Of a stretch of 64,000 nt of DNA, positions 27,100-37,323 are shown piece by piece. Numbering within the stretch: the first letter of the stretch is position 1; each line of letters starts with the position of its first letter. Source of the stretch: Alphaproteobacteria bacterium. Its GTDB lineage: Bacteria > Pseudomonadota > Alphaproteobacteria > Caulobacterales > Parvularculaceae. Location of the stretch: the NCBI GenBank assembly GCA_030433215.1, contig JAUIMC010000003.1:62001-126000 (forward strand), read 5' to 3'. A model generated the notes under the pieces. The model did no database searches. It worked only from the letters and a program-made list of their open reading frames with translations, and had not been told where the DNA came from. The translations under genes and the position numbers were made by a program.

Positions 27100-28698
27100 A
27101 TGAGAGAAACGCTCGGCGAATTCGATTATGTGATCGTGGGCGCGGGCTCGGCCGGCTGCACGCTTGCGGCGCGCCTCTCGGAAAGCCCCGGCGTCAGCGT
27201 CTGCGTGCTCGAGGCGGGCGGGCCGGACGACAATCCGCTCATTCACGCGCCCATCGGCTTTGCTTTTTTCGGGGAAAAAGCGCCCCTGAACTGGCGCTTC
27301 GACACCGTGCCGCAAAAGCACCTGAACGGGCGCAACGGCCATCAGCCGCGCGGCAAGACCCTGGGCGGGTCGAGCTCCATCAACGCCATGATCTACATCC
27401 GCGGGAGCCGCGCCGATTACGATCGCTGGGCGGCGCAGGGCGCAAGCGGATGGAGCTGGGACGATGTCCTCCCCTATTTCCTGAAAGCCGAGGACAATGA
27501 ACGCGGCTCTGACGCCTATCACAGCATCGGCGGGCCGCTCAGCGTTTCCGACCTGCGCTATAAAAATCCGCTGTCGGATGTTTTTCTCGAGGCGGCGTCG
27601 GAAATTCAGTTGCCGTCCAACCCGGATTTCAACGCCGCCGCCCAGGACGGCATGGGCTATTACCAGGTGACGCAGCGCGGCGGCCAGCGCTGCTCCGCGG
27701 CGCGCGCCTATCTCCATCCGGCGATGGAGCGGCCCAATGTGAAGGTCGTGACGAACGCCCATACGGAACGCGTCGCCTTTAACGGCAAGCGCGCATCAGG
27801 CGTTGAATTCTCGCAAGGCGGCGCGCGCAAATTCGTGTCGGCGCGGCACGAAGTCATTCTTTCCGCCGGCGCTTTCCAGTCGCCGCAAATCCTCCAGCTT
27901 TCCGGCATCGGCCCGGCGGCGCATCTGCGCGAAAACGGGATCGACGTGATCGCCGACCGCGCTGAAGTCGGCGAAAACCTGCAGGACCATCTCGACTGGG
28001 CGGCGCTTTACAAGGCGAAGTCACCTGACACGATCGGCATGCACCCGGCCATGGCGATGCGCGTCCTGCCCTCGCTCAACGCCTACCGCAAACGCCGCGA
28101 AGGTCTTTTCACCAGCAATATCGCGGAGTGCGGCGGCTTTCTGAAAACAGACCCTTCAGAAGCCGAGGCCGACATCCAGCTCCATTTCCTGCCGGCCATT
28201 GTCGACGATCACGGCCGCAAAAAACATCTCGGCGGCGGGATCTCCTGCCATGTCTGCGTGTTGCGCCCGAAATCGCGCGGGACCGTGCGCCTCGCCTCGC
28301 CCGATCCGCTGGCGGCGCCCGCCATCGATCCGAATTTTCTCGACGACGAAGACGATCTGAAACGCCTCAAGAAAGGCGCGCGCCTCGTTGAGCGGATTTT
28401 CGAGGCCCCAGCCATGAAGGCGGTGCGCGGCAAGCGGTTATATCTCGAAGAGCCTGCCGATGACGCGGCGCTCGAAGCCGACATCCGCAACCGCTCCGAT
28501 ACGATCTATCATCCGGTGGGGACATGCCGCATGGGCTCGGACGCGGACGCCGTCGTCGACACGCAATGCCGCGTCAACGGCGTCGAAGGGCTACGCGTCA
28601 TCGACGCGTCGATCATGCCGTCCCTGATCTCAGGAAACACCAACGCTCCGACCATCATGATCGCCGAAAAAGCGGCGGATACGATCAAGAGCGCTTAA
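27100..28698 (+). CDS. GMC-family alcohol/choline dehydrogenase
   Basis: The 532-residue flavoprotein has the N-terminal FAD motif [20 protein letters not shown], the GMC signature 1 around [19 protein letters not shown], signature 2 near [19 protein letters not shown], and the C-terminal active site HPVGTCRMG with a later Asn in [12 protein letters not shown] enzymes oxidise primary alcohols such as choline or medium-chain alkanols to aldehydes. The closest style is BetA/AlkJ; choline use is not proven, because no betB, betI or glycine-betaine transporter lies nearby. Its partner aldehyde dehydrogenase lies 77 bases upstream. It ends converging on the ATP-grasp gene with a 4-base overlap. 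Confidence 0.92.
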   Translation: MRETLGEFDYVIVGAGSAGCTLAARLSESPGVSVCVLEAGGPDDNPLIHAPIGFAFFGEKAPLNWRFDTVPQKHLNGRNGHQPRGKTLGGSSSINAMIYIRGSRADYDRWAAQGASGWSWDDVLPYFLKAEDNERGSDAYHSIGGPLSVSDLRYKNPLSDVFLEAASEIQLPSNPDFNAAAQDGMGYYQVTQRGGQRCSAARAYLHPAMERPNVKVVTNAHTERVAFNGKRASGVEFSQGGARKFVSARHEVILSAGAFQSPQILQLSGIGPAAHLRENGIDVIADRAEVGENLQDHLDWAALYKAKSPDTIGMHPAMAMRVLPSLNAYRKRREGLFTSNIAECGGFLKTDPSEAEADIQLHFLPAIVDDHGRKKHLGGGISCHVCVLRPKSRGTVRLASPDPLAAPAIDPNFLDDEDDLKRLKKGARLVERIFEAPAMKAVRGKRLYLEEPADDAALEADIRNRSDTIYHPVGTCRMGSDADAVVDTQCRVNGVEGLRVIDASIMPSLISGNTNAPTIMIAEKAADTIKSA

Positions 28699-29675
28699 GC
28701 GTCCGCCGGTTCGATCATCGCGGGCTTCACCGGCGCCGCGTCGGAGAGCGTTTTCGCGATCTCCACCCGCTCTTCGGGGCTTTTCTTTTCGTCGCCGAGC
28801 GCCATGGCCTTGTCGAGCACGAAGCGCAGGCCCCTGCGATTGGCGATCTGGATCGAAATGCCGGGCCGCGCATTGAGCTCAAGGAGGAGCGGCCCCTTTT
28901 CGCGGTCGAGCACCACGTCGACGCCGATATAGCCGAGCCCCGTCACCTCATAGGATTTCGCGGCCATCAGGAGGATGTCCTCCCAGAAGGGCGTCTGAAT
29001 GTCTTCGAGGGGATGGGCCGTATCCGGATGGATTTCGATGAAATGATCGTGCTGCATCGCCTGCAGGGTGCGGCCAGTCGCCAGGTCGATCCCGACGCCG
29101 ACGCCGCCCTTGTGGAGATTGGCCTTGCCGTCGGATTCCGCCGTCGGCAGGCGCAGCATGGCGAAGACCGGAATGCCTTTCAGGACGATCACGCGGATGT
29201 CCGGTACGCCGCGAAACGAAACCTTGCCGAAGACGTCGTCGAATTTCACGCGATATTCGATCAGCGCCTTGTCGGGCTGGCCGCCGAGGGAATACATCCC
29301 TGAGATCATGTTGTTGATCTGGAACTTCATGCCCTCGAGGTCGATGCGCTTGCCGGAAGCGAGCCGCCAGCCGCCTTTCAGCGGGCCCTCGACGACGATG
29401 ATGCCCTTGCCCTGCGAGCCCTGCGCCGGCTTGATGACGAAACCGTCGGGATGGCTGATGAACTCTTCGAGACGCTTCATGTCGCGGGCGTTTTCGATGA
29501 CGCCGTAAAGCTCTGGCACGGGAATGCCCGCCGGCTCCGCAAGCTTCTTGGTCAGAAACTTGTCGTCGACGCGGGCGAGAAACTTGCGCGGATTGAGGGC
29601 GGCCACATAAGCGACATTACGCTCATTGATCCCCATCACGCCATTCGCCCGCAAAGCTTTGAAGGTCTTGAACAT
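28695..29675 (-). CDS. RimK-like ATP-grasp amide ligase (TIGR02291-like)
   Basis: The 326-residue protein has an ATP-grasp fold: [64 protein letters not shown] (in parts), and the metal-binding end [17 protein letters not shown]. This subgroup is annotated alpha-L-glutamate ligase-like and is found with a 7TM inactive-transglutaminase protein and a retropepsin-like zinc protease, as here. It presumably forms a peptide or amide bond on an unknown acceptor. It lies three bases after the 7TM gene and is the last gene of the operon. Confidence 0.9.
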   Translation of the reverse strand: MFKTFKALRANGVMGINERNVAYVAALNPRKFLARVDDKFLTKKLAEPAGIPVPELYGVIENARDMKRLEEFISHPDGFVIKPAQGSQGKGIIVVEGPLKGGWRLASGKRIDLEGMKFQINNMISGMYSLGGQPDKALIEYRVKFDDVFGKVSFRGVPDIRVIVLKGIPVFAMLRLPTAESDGKANLHKGGVGVGIDLATGRTLQAMQHDHFIEIHPDTAHPLEDIQTPFWEDILLMAAKSYEVTGLGYIGVDVVLDREKGPLLLELNARPGISIQIANRRGLRFVLDKAMALGDEKKSPEERVEIAKTLSDAAPVKPAMIEPADA

Positions 29676-29678
29676 GGC

Positions 29679-31223
29679 CTAGCTCGCCAGCGCCTTGAAG
29701 CGCCAGAGCTCCAACAGCCGCAGTCCCGTATAACGCCCCATGAGAACGCAAAGCCCCATCAGGACAATCAACAGCTCGGGGAAACGATACATCAGATATT
29801 CGATTTGCGGGTTGGTCATAACCAGATAGGCGAGCGACGCCGCAACGAGCGATCCGAACCCTTGCTTCAGGGCTTCGCCGGCGGAGCTTTCCTCCCAGAT
29901 GATCGACATCCGCTCGATCGTCATGGTCAGGATCACCATCGGGAAGAGCGAGATGGAAAGCCCCATGGCCTGATTGGTCTCGGCCATCAGGACCGCGAAC
30001 ACGGCCATGGCGATGACCACGAAGATCAGCACCACCGCCAGCCGCGGCACCAGCAAGAGCTGTAATCGCTCCAGATAAAAGCGAAGGGCCAGCCCCAGCC
30101 CCACAAGCAGCGAGAAGAGAAGAATGCCGTTCAAAAGCGCCGTCTCCCGGAAGGCGATGCCGATCAGCACCGGCATGAACGTGCCGAGCGTCTTAAAGCC
30201 GATGAACTGGCGCAGGAAAACGAGCAGCGTGATGCCCACGGGAATGGTGACCAGCACCTGATAGACAAGCTGCGTCGTCAGCGGCAGCGCGCCGAAGCCG
30301 ACGGACCGGCCGAAGGCGCCGAGCGCGCCCGGCGCGTTCTCCGCAACGCCCGAAGCGGCGGTTTCCTGAGATTTCAACGCGATCTGGAAGTCGAGATTAT
30401 CAACCCCCGTGGCTTCCAGCAGCGGCTCCGGCCCGTACCAGATCGTGAAGAAACGCCCCGGCGCGCCGGCAGGAAAAAACCGGAAATCCTCGCGATCCAC
30501 ATAATATTCGAGCCAGCGCCGGGGCTCGACGCGCCGGCTCGCCTCGGTGAGATAAACCCCGCCGGCGATGCGCGCCGGAATGCCCTGCGAGTTGAGAAGC
30601 TGGCGCACAAGCTCAAGCCGCCCGGCGACGCCCGGATTGCCGTCGAGCAGCGCCGAAATTTCATCCGCATAAGGCTCGCCGCCGCTGCTCTCTTCGAAGA
30701 TTTCCGCAATCGCAAGATCCGCAAAGGATCGTTCGTCGGCGGAGCGCTGTCTGAGATTGCCGGAAAGAACGATAAAAGCCTGGCGCTTGACCGGATCGGC
30801 TTCGAAGGGCGTCACCTGCGCGCCGGCTTCACGGAAAGAGAGCGGCAGCGGCGTCGAGCGCGTCTCGCCCATGGTCTGCGCAGCGTAGCGCAGAACTTTC
30901 TTGTTCGCCGGATAGCGATAGGTCCAGACCGCCTTGCGGTTGCGCGTCTCGGACTCGGCCACGAGGCTGCGCCCGAAAGAGCCGTCATAGAAGGCTTCCT
31001 GCAGGAAGGCGCGCCCGACATCGCTCGGCGGCAGAAAGGCCTCGATGCGCGCCGGCTGGTTGCGGCCGTCGAATTCGATATAGAGTTCGAAATCCCAGAG
31101 CGTCGCGCGCTCGCCAGGGCTCAGCGGATAATGGAGAAGCGCCGCCTTGACGAGGAAGACGGCAAGGCCGGCGGCGATCAGAGCGAAGCCCAAAATCACC
31201 GCCTGGCGGATTTTAATCTTCAT
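29679..31223 (-). CDS. Inactive transglutaminase fused to a 7TM domain
   Basis: The start is ATG 31223 (MKIKIRQAVILGFAL); a TTG-initiated longer frame adds unconserved residues. The 514-residue protein has one N-terminal membrane helix, a periplasmic transglutaminase-like domain (about 30-260, with LVRQLLNSQGIPARIAGGVYL, where the catalytic Cys is not evident), and a C-terminal bundle of about seven helices from residue 285 (TTQLVYQVLVTIPVGITLLVF). This architecture matches the 'inactive transglutaminase fused to 7 transmembrane helices' family. It overlaps the zinc-protease gene by 11 bases, and the ATP-grasp gene follows after three bases. Confidence 0.92.
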   Translation of the reverse strand: MKIKIRQAVILGFALIAAGLAVFLVKAALLHYPLSPGERATLWDFELYIEFDGRNQPARIEAFLPPSDVGRAFLQEAFYDGSFGRSLVAESETRNRKAVWTYRYPANKKVLRYAAQTMGETRSTPLPLSFREAGAQVTPFEADPVKRQAFIVLSGNLRQRSADERSFADLAIAEIFEESSGGEPYADEISALLDGNPGVAGRLELVRQLLNSQGIPARIAGGVYLTEASRRVEPRRWLEYYVDREDFRFFPAGAPGRFFTIWYGPEPLLEATGVDNLDFQIALKSQETAASGVAENAPGALGAFGRSVGFGALPLTTQLVYQVLVTIPVGITLLVFLRQFIGFKTLGTFMPVLIGIAFRETALLNGILLFSLLVGLGLALRFYLERLQLLLVPRLAVVLIFVVIAMAVFAVLMAETNQAMGLSISLFPMVILTMTIERMSIIWEESSAGEALKQGFGSLVAASLAYLVMTNPQIEYLMYRFPELLIVLMGLCVLMGRYTGLRLLELWRFKALAS

Positions 31224-31746
31224 CTGGCGCTTCGCATTCTTGTTCCGCCACAAAGGTGCGTCCGGAATCGACCAGCACACGGTTGGCGAGGAATTCCCGT
31301 CCCAGCAAGATATCGTATTCGAAATCGCCGCGGTCGGCGAGGTTGAGTTCAGCCCGCCCCCAGCGCCCGCCCACGCATAGCGGCAGGTGGATGACCGGGC
31401 GGCGGATCGACCCGCCGGTCTTGGTCTTGATCTTCACAAACCGGATGACGTTCTGGTCATAGCGGATGGCGCGGCCGTCCTTGCCGATCAGCCGGAACTT
31501 CACCCAATTGTCGCGTTCGCCGCGCTGGTAGACTTTCATATTATAGGCGTGCACCGAGCTTGTGTCCGCGCCGGTGTCGAGCTTGCCCTTCATCTCGAGG
31601 GCCTTGTTGCCCACCGCCACATTCTCGATATAGCCGAGCATGATGGGCTCGCCCCGGCTCTCGTCCTCCGCGGCGGCCGCAAGCGGCGCCAGCACGCCGG
31701 CGAGCCCGACCAGGCTTCCGATCAAGCCGATGCGCAAAATCTTCAT
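31213..31746 (-). CDS. Retropepsin-like ATP-dependent zinc protease family protein
   Basis: The 177-residue protein has a signal peptide (LIGSLVGLAGVLAPLAAAA) and the compact family domain: GYIENVAVGNKALEMKGKLDTGADTSSVHA, where DTGA is the aspartic-protease-like motif, then IRFVKIKTKTGGSIRRPVI and DILLGREFLA (given in parts). Despite the family name, the fold is that of retroviral-type aspartyl proteases. It is probably periplasmic. It is the first gene of the three-gene operon with the 7TM transglutaminase and ATP-grasp ligase. GGGAGATAAAAG precedes the ATG. Confidence 0.92.
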   Translation of the reverse strand: MKILRIGLIGSLVGLAGVLAPLAAAAEDESRGEPIMLGYIENVAVGNKALEMKGKLDTGADTSSVHAYNMKVYQRGERDNWVKFRLIGKDGRAIRYDQNVIRFVKIKTKTGGSIRRPVIHLPLCVGGRWGRAELNLADRGDFEYDILLGREFLANRVLVDSGRTFVAEQECEAPDED

Positions 31747-31992
31747 CTTTTATCTCCCGGAGGCTCCCCCGCCTTTCTCAAGGCGGCGAGGGCATAGCAA
31801 AGCCCTTGATAAAGTAAACTGGGCCCCCGTGTACAACTGCGGCCCAGCGCCTTAACTAAAGGTAAGGCGGGACGCGGCGCGCGCCCCGGCAAAGACGGGG
31901 GACCTCCCCTTGGATGGCCGGATTTTTGCTATATTGAAGCCGCACTCGGGGACTATCGCCAGTGAGCGGCGGCCAAGCAAGGCGGAAGAGAT

Positions 31993-33819
31993 ATGTGCGG
32001 CATTATCGGCGTTTTAGGCAATGAAGAAGCGGTTCCGCGAATCATGGCGGGGCTGAAGCGGCTGGAATACCGGGGCTATGATTCCGCCGGCGTCGCCACC
32101 GTCCATGACGGCCGGATCGACCGCCGGCGCTCGCCGGGCAAGCTCGCCAATCTCGACGCCGTCCTTGGAGCTGATCCCCTGCCCGGCGCGGCGGGTATCG
32201 GCCACACTCGCTGGGCGACCCACGGCGCTCCGAACGAAACCAACGCCCACCCCCACGCGACCTACCGGGTGGCGGTCGTTCATAACGGCATCATCGAGAA
32301 TTTCGCGGAGCTGCGCCGCGAGCTCGAGGAGAAAGGCGCAGTCTTCGAATCCGAGACGGATGCGGAAGTCTGTCCCCAGCTCATCACCTATTATCTCGAG
32401 ACCGAGAACATGACGCCCGCCGAGGCGTTCAAGAAAGCCATCAGCCGGATGCGCGGCGCTTTCGCGTTCGCCGCGATCTTCTCCGGCGAGGAAGACCTGA
32501 TGATCTGCGGGCGCAAGGGAAGCCCGCTCGCCATCGGCCGCGGCGACGGCGAGATGTTCCTCGGTTCGGACGCTTATGCGCTGGCGCCGTTCACCAATCG
32601 CGTCACCTATCTGGAAGAAGGCGACTGGGCGGTGCTGACGCGCAATTCAATCGAGGTGCGCGACGAGAGCGGCGCGAAGGTCAAGCGCGAGGAGAAACTC
32701 TCCAGCGCCAGCCAGGGCCTCGTCGATAAGGAAGGCCACCGCCATTTTATGGCGAAGGAGATTCACGAGCAGCCGGAAGTCATCGCGCACACGATTTCGC
32801 GTTATGTCGATCCGCAGAAGATGACCGTGCGCCTGCCAAAGAGCGCCTTCGATTTCAAAAAGCTCGACCGGCTGACGATCTCCGCCTGCGGCACCGCCTA
32901 TTACGCCGGGCTCGTGTCGAAATACTGGTTTGAAACCTGGGCGCGCCTGCCCATCGAGATCGACGTCGCGTCGGAGCTGCGCTATCGCGAGGTGCCCTGG
33001 ACGAAAAACGGCGGCGCGCTGTTCATTTCGCAATCCGGCGAGACCGCTGACACGCTCGCGGCCTTGCGCGAAGCCCGCGCCAACGGCCAGCAGATCGCCA
33101 CCGTGGTCAATGTTCCCGAAAGCTCCATCGCGCGCGAGGCGGACGTCATCTTCCCCATGGCGGCGGGACCCGAAATCGGCGTCGCCTCAACCAAGGCCTT
33201 CACCTGCCAGCTTGTCTCCCTCGCTTGCATCGCCATTGCGGCGGGGCGCGAACGCGGAACGCTCTCCGTAGATGAAGAAAAGGAACTGGTGGGCGGCTTG
33301 CTCGAAATCCCGCGCCTCGTCTCGGAAGCCCTGAAGCAAAGCGACAAGATTGAAGCTATCGCCCGCGACATCGCCAAGGCCACGGGCATTTTCTATATCG
33401 GCCGCGGCGTTTCCTATCCCATGGCGCTCGAAGGCGCGCTGAAACTGAAAGAAATTTCCTATATCCACGCCGAAGGCTACGCCGCCGGCGAGCTGAAGCA
33501 CGGGCCTATTGCGCTGATCGACGAAAACCTGCCCATCGCCGTCATCGCGCCCAAGGACGTTCATTTCGAAAAGACCGTTTCCAACATGCAGGAAGTGATG
33601 GCGCGGGACGGCAAGGCGCTGCTGATCTCCTGCAAGGACGGCATCGCCGAGGCCGGAAAGAAAGCCTGGGCCAGCATCGAAACGCCGAAAACCCATCCCA
33701 TGCTGGCGCCGGTCGTCTATGCGGTCCCGGTGCAGCTGCTCGCCTATTTCACCGCGACCACCAAGGGCACCGACGTCGACCAGCCGCGCAATCTCGCCAA
33801 ATCGGTGACGGTTGAGTAA
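31993..33819 (+). CDS. glmS: Glucosamine-6-phosphate synthase
   Basis: GlmS makes glucosamine-6-phosphate from fructose-6-phosphate and glutamine, feeding UDP-GlcNAc and the cell wall. The 608-residue protein begins MCGIIGVLG with the Cys nucleophile of the class II amidotransferase domain, followed by HTRWATHG and VVHNGIIEN. Two SIS domains follow (SACGTAYYAGLVSKYWFE, ISQSGETADTLAAL, ASTKAFTCQL), and it ends with the family signature DQPRNLAKSVTVE. GGAAGAGAT precedes the ATG. No GlmS ribozyme is expected or seen; that element belongs to Gram-positives. Confidence 0.97.
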   Translation: MCGIIGVLGNEEAVPRIMAGLKRLEYRGYDSAGVATVHDGRIDRRRSPGKLANLDAVLGADPLPGAAGIGHTRWATHGAPNETNAHPHATYRVAVVHNGIIENFAELRRELEEKGAVFESETDAEVCPQLITYYLETENMTPAEAFKKAISRMRGAFAFAAIFSGEEDLMICGRKGSPLAIGRGDGEMFLGSDAYALAPFTNRVTYLEEGDWAVLTRNSIEVRDESGAKVKREEKLSSASQGLVDKEGHRHFMAKEIHEQPEVIAHTISRYVDPQKMTVRLPKSAFDFKKLDRLTISACGTAYYAGLVSKYWFETWARLPIEIDVASELRYREVPWTKNGGALFISQSGETADTLAALREARANGQQIATVVNVPESSIAREADVIFPMAAGPEIGVASTKAFTCQLVSLACIAIAAGRERGTLSVDEEKELVGGLLEIPRLVSEALKQSDKIEAIARDIAKATGIFYIGRGVSYPMALEGALKLKEISYIHAEGYAAGELKHGPIALIDENLPIAVIAPKDVHFEKTVSNMQEVMARDGKALLISCKDGIAEAGKKAWASIETPKTHPMLAPVVYAVPVQLLAYFTATTKGTDVDQPRNLAKSVTVE

Positions 33820-33893
33820 GCCCGGCGAGTGCGCAAGGATGACAGACGCCTGAACAGAGGCGGCCCACTGGCGGCGAACCGATTGCGGACCCC

Positions 33894-34721
33894 ATGACCA
33901 CGACAAGCGACATTGCCAGCGCCATCGCCGCGCGCCTTGAAGAGAACCAAGACGCGTTGCGCGGCGCCTGGACGCGCGCGCCGGAAGGCGTCGCCCGCCA
34001 CGCCGTGATTGACGGTCTTCTGGACCCGGCCCTCGCCTTGCGCCTCTATCACGCCTTCCCGCCGGAAAGCGAAGACTGGCGCCGGCTCGACAGCTTCCGC
34101 GAACGCAAAAAGACCTTCGCCAAGCTCGACCGGATCGATCCCGTCATCGGCGCGGCGACCGACGCCTTCCAGGCGGCCGAGGTGGTCGCCGCCGTCGCCG
34201 CGATCACCGGCATCGACGATCTCGAACCGGACCCGAGCCTTTACGCCGGCGGCATATCGAAAATGGACCGGGACGATTTCCTGAACCCGCATATCGATAA
34301 TTCTCATGACGCGGACCGGTCGCGCTACCGGCGGCTCAATCTGCTTTATTATGTCAGCCCCGACTGGCGCGCCGAGCATGGCGGCAATCTGGAGCTCTGG
34401 GACAAGCGCGTAAAAACGCCGCTCGAAGTCCCGTCCCTGTTCAACCGGCTTGTCATCATGGAAACGGACAGAACCTCCTGGCATTCCGTGAACCCGGTCA
34501 CCGCGGACGCCGCGCGCTGCTGCGTCAGCAATTACTATTTCAGCGCCGCCTCGCCCGACGGGTCCGACTATTACCACGTCACCTCTTTCATGGGCCGGCC
34601 CGAACAACCGCTTTTGCGTTTCGTTAACGCCGCCGACAATAGTCTGCGCCAGCAGATCGCATCCAGCCTGAAGATTTCCCGCGGCAAGAATCTGCGCCGC
34701 CTGCCGGAGAACGCCTCATGA
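33894..34721 (+). CDS. 2-oxoglutarate/Fe(II) oxygenase of the prolyl-hydroxylase type
   Basis: The 275-residue protein shows the double-stranded beta-helix iron ligands: HIDNSHD (HxD, about residues 130-136) and the distal His in RTSWHSVNPV, with a conserved Arg two strands later (ARCCVSNYYF) for the 2-oxoglutarate carboxylate. This matches the P4Hc class, which hydroxylates proteins or small molecules. It overlaps galE by four bases (ATGA), so the two are translationally coupled. The pair may act in envelope polysaccharide metabolism. The substrate is unknown. Confidence 0.85.
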   Translation: MTTTSDIASAIAARLEENQDALRGAWTRAPEGVARHAVIDGLLDPALALRLYHAFPPESEDWRRLDSFRERKKTFAKLDRIDPVIGAATDAFQAAEVVAAVAAITGIDDLEPDPSLYAGGISKMDRDDFLNPHIDNSHDADRSRYRRLNLLYYVSPDWRAEHGGNLELWDKRVKTPLEVPSLFNRLVIMETDRTSWHSVNPVTADAARCCVSNYYFSAASPDGSDYYHVTSFMGRPEQPLLRFVNAADNSLRQQIASSLKISRGKNLRRLPENAS

Positions 34722-35752
34722 GTTCGCGCATCGTCGTCGCCGGCGGCGCCGGTTACATCGGCAGTCATGTCTGCGTCGACTTGCTGTCGCGCGGGGACGC
34801 GCTGCTGATCATCGACGACTTTTCCAACGCCCATCCCGAAGCCGTTGAGCGCATACGCGAACTGGCGTCTGGCGATGTGACGCTTTTGAAAGCCGACATG
34901 GCCGATGAGGCGCAGCGCGAAACGATCGTGAACGCGGTCAAAGCCTTCAAGCCCGACGGCGCGGTGCATCTCGCAGGGCTCAAGGCCGTCGGCGAATCCG
35001 TCGCCGAACCCGCGCGCTATTACCGCGTCAATCTCGGCTCCGCGTTGACGCTGATCGAAGCGCTCACCGCGGCGGACGCAAAGACCATCGTCTTCTCCTC
35101 TTCGGCCACCGTCTATGGCGAAACCAACGCCAATCCGGTCGATGAGGACGCAGCCACCGGGCCGACCAATCCTTACGGGCGTACGAAATTCTTCATCGAG
35201 GAAATGCTGAAAGACGTTGCGCGTTCGGACCCTGACTGGCGCGTCGTCAATCTTCGCTATTTCAACCCGGTGGGCGCGCATCCTTCCGGCCGCATCGGCG
35301 AAGACCCGAACGGCGTTCCCAACAATCTTTTCCCTTTCATCGCCCAGGTCGCTGTGGGCAAACGCGAAAAGCTATCCGTTTTCGGCAATGACTATGCGAC
35401 GCGGGACGGCTCCGGCGTGCGCGATTACATTCATGTGGCGGATCTCTCCCGCGGACACGCCGCCGCGCTCGACTATCTCGCCGCCCAAAAGGAAGGCTGC
35501 GCCCTCGACGTCAATCTCGGCACGGGGACCGGCTATTCTGTTCTGGAGGCTGTCGCCGCGTTCAAGCGCGCTTCGAACCGCGACATCCCTTACGAGATTG
35601 CGCCGCGCCGCGACGGCGATATCGCGGAGATTTACGCCAATCCGGCGCGGGCTGAAAAACTGTTCGGCTGGCGTGCGGAGAAAACCCTGGACGAGATGTG
35701 CGCCGATCACTGGCGCTGGCAAAGCCAGAATCCGGACGGCTACAAATCCTGA
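34718..35752 (+). CDS. galE: UDP-glucose 4-epimerase
   Basis: GalE interconverts UDP-glucose and UDP-galactose. The 344-residue extended SDR has the NAD motif GGAGYIGSHVCVDLL, catalytic SSSATVYGE and YGRTKFFIEEML (Tyr-x3-Lys), LRYFNPVGAHPSG and the GalE end RRDGDIAEIYANPARA. It is coupled to the 2OG-Fe(II) oxygenase gene by a 4-base overlap and ends 3 bases before the convergent NDUFA9-like gene. Confidence 0.95.
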   Translation: MSSRIVVAGGAGYIGSHVCVDLLSRGDALLIIDDFSNAHPEAVERIRELASGDVTLLKADMADEAQRETIVNAVKAFKPDGAVHLAGLKAVGESVAEPARYYRVNLGSALTLIEALTAADAKTIVFSSSATVYGETNANPVDEDAATGPTNPYGRTKFFIEEMLKDVARSDPDWRVVNLRYFNPVGAHPSGRIGEDPNGVPNNLFPFIAQVAVGKREKLSVFGNDYATRDGSGVRDYIHVADLSRGHAAALDYLAAQKEGCALDVNLGTGTGYSVLEAVAAFKRASNRDIPYEIAPRRDGDIAEIYANPARAEKLFGWRAEKTLDEMCADHWRWQSQNPDGYKS

Positions 35753-35755
35753 TCC

Positions 35756-36724
35756 TTACGACGCGTATTCGGCGAACTGGCCGTATTTGCGGTAGCGCAC
35801 CATGTAGCTCGGCAGGATCGCCTCCAGCGTATCGGGCTGGACGCCGAGATCGGCGAGCAGGCCGACATCGCCGCCCGTATTGACCACATTGTCTGATTTC
35901 AGCAGCTCCACCTGGTCGCGGGTCAGCGGCGGCTCCACGAAAGGCAACGCCCCGGCGATCTCCCCGCCGAGCCCTATCAGGGACGCGACAGGAAACGGCA
36001 CGGGCAGCAGAAGCCGGCGCATGCCGGTTTCGGCCAGCATCAATTCCATCAGCTCACGGAATGTATAGACGCGCGGGCCGCCGATCTCATAGGTACGGCC
36101 CGCAGCGTCGGCGCGCTCCAGCGCGGCGCAGACCGCGTCCGCCGCATCGTCCACATAGATGGGCTGGAACTTCGTCTTGCCGCCGCCGATCAGCGGCAGC
36201 GCCGGCGACAGTCCCGCAAGGCCGGCGAATTTGTTGAAGAACTCGTCTTCCTGGCCGAAAATGATGGAGGGGCGGATGATCGTCGCGGCCGGAACCGACT
36301 CGCGCACCGCCCGCTCGGCCTCGGCCTTGGTGCGGGCGTAACGGCTCTCGCTCTCCGCATCGGCGCCGATCGCGGAAACATGGACCAGCTTTTCAACGCC
36401 TGCCTCGGCTGCGAGCCGCGCGACCGTCGCCGCCCCGCCGGCCTGCACCGTGTCGAAGCGCTGCGCGCCCGATTGATACAAAAGCCCCACGAGATTGACG
36501 ACGGCGTCCGCGCCGACCAGCGCCTCGGCGACCGAGGGCGCATGGCGGACATTGCATTGCTTGAGCTGGACCTGGCCGACAACGCCCATGGTCCTGAGGA
36601 AGCCGGCGTGATGGGGCCGGCGCACCGCCACCCGCACGCGCCAGCCGCGCTTGGCGAGCTCGCGCACCACATTGCGGCCCAGAAAGCCCGATCCGCCGAA
36701 GACTACCGCCAGTTTTCCCGTCAC
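35756..36724 (-). CDS. NDUFA9-like NAD(P)-binding SDR protein
   Basis: The 322-residue atypical SDR begins at GTG 36724 (preceded by GGAGG) with TGKLAVVFGGSGFLGRNVVRELAKRG. It also carries AVVNLVGLLYQSGAQRFD, VHVSAIGADAESESRYARTKAEAE (in parts), IIRPSIIFGQEDEFFNKFA and YEIGGPRVYTFRELM. These mark the complex-I NDUFA9-subunit-like family, found in alphaproteobacteria as a free-standing protein. It lacks the catalytic Tyr-Lys context of classical epimerases. The role may be complex I assembly or quinone metabolism. It is monocistronic. Confidence 0.88.
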   Translation of the reverse strand: MTGKLAVVFGGSGFLGRNVVRELAKRGWRVRVAVRRPHHAGFLRTMGVVGQVQLKQCNVRHAPSVAEALVGADAVVNLVGLLYQSGAQRFDTVQAGGAATVARLAAEAGVEKLVHVSAIGADAESESRYARTKAEAERAVRESVPAATIIRPSIIFGQEDEFFNKFAGLAGLSPALPLIGGGKTKFQPIYVDDAADAVCAALERADAAGRTYEIGGPRVYTFRELMELMLAETGMRRLLLPVPFPVASLIGLGGEIAGALPFVEPPLTRDQVELLKSDNVVNTGGDVGLLADLGVQPDTLEAILPSYMVRYRKYGQFAEYAS

Positions 36725-37006
36725 GTTCCGTCGCCTCCGCCGCCATGGCTGGCGGCCTATACGTTCTCTCAAGCAGGCCCCGATCCGGGCCCGGTTTCGT
36801 GCTGACGGACCTATCCGAATTCCGCCCCGGGGACAATCGGCCCGAACGCCGCGGCGGACGGGCCCTCAGGGCTTCCCCGGCAAGGGGCCCGACCGGACCG
36901 CAAGGCCGCCCCATAGAAAGAGAAACCCGCATAAAAGGCGGCGTCGGCCCGCCAAGGCCAATTGACAGCAAAGGCGCCCATCCCGTAAACGAGCCGTCCT
37001 TCACCT

Positions 37007-37093
<87 letters not shown>

Positions 37094-37323
37094 TCTTCAC
37101 TTTTTTGACGTTTGCGGACCGGCGCTGAAATTTGTTCAGCGCCGTTTTACTGTCTTGAAAAGCTTACGCTTTTCGGCATGGCCGCAAACCTCCCCCGACA
37201 TCCGCAAAAATGCGCAGCGATGGCCGAGCTGTTGGAAAAGTTGGTACGATTGTTGGTCGTCGATTCCCGTTTGTTGGTACTTCGTTTCCAACAAATCTGC
37301 GCGGAACCGAATAGAGGAACCTC

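Noticed and set aside
27100-28698. Choline-to-betaine pathway
   Set aside because: The GMC enzyme resembles BetA, but the adjacent aldehyde dehydrogenase is of the coniferyl type and no betI or transporter gene is present.
31747-31992. GlmS ribozyme or riboswitch before glmS
   Set aside because: The element is known from Gram-positives; the 246-base leader shows no matching core.
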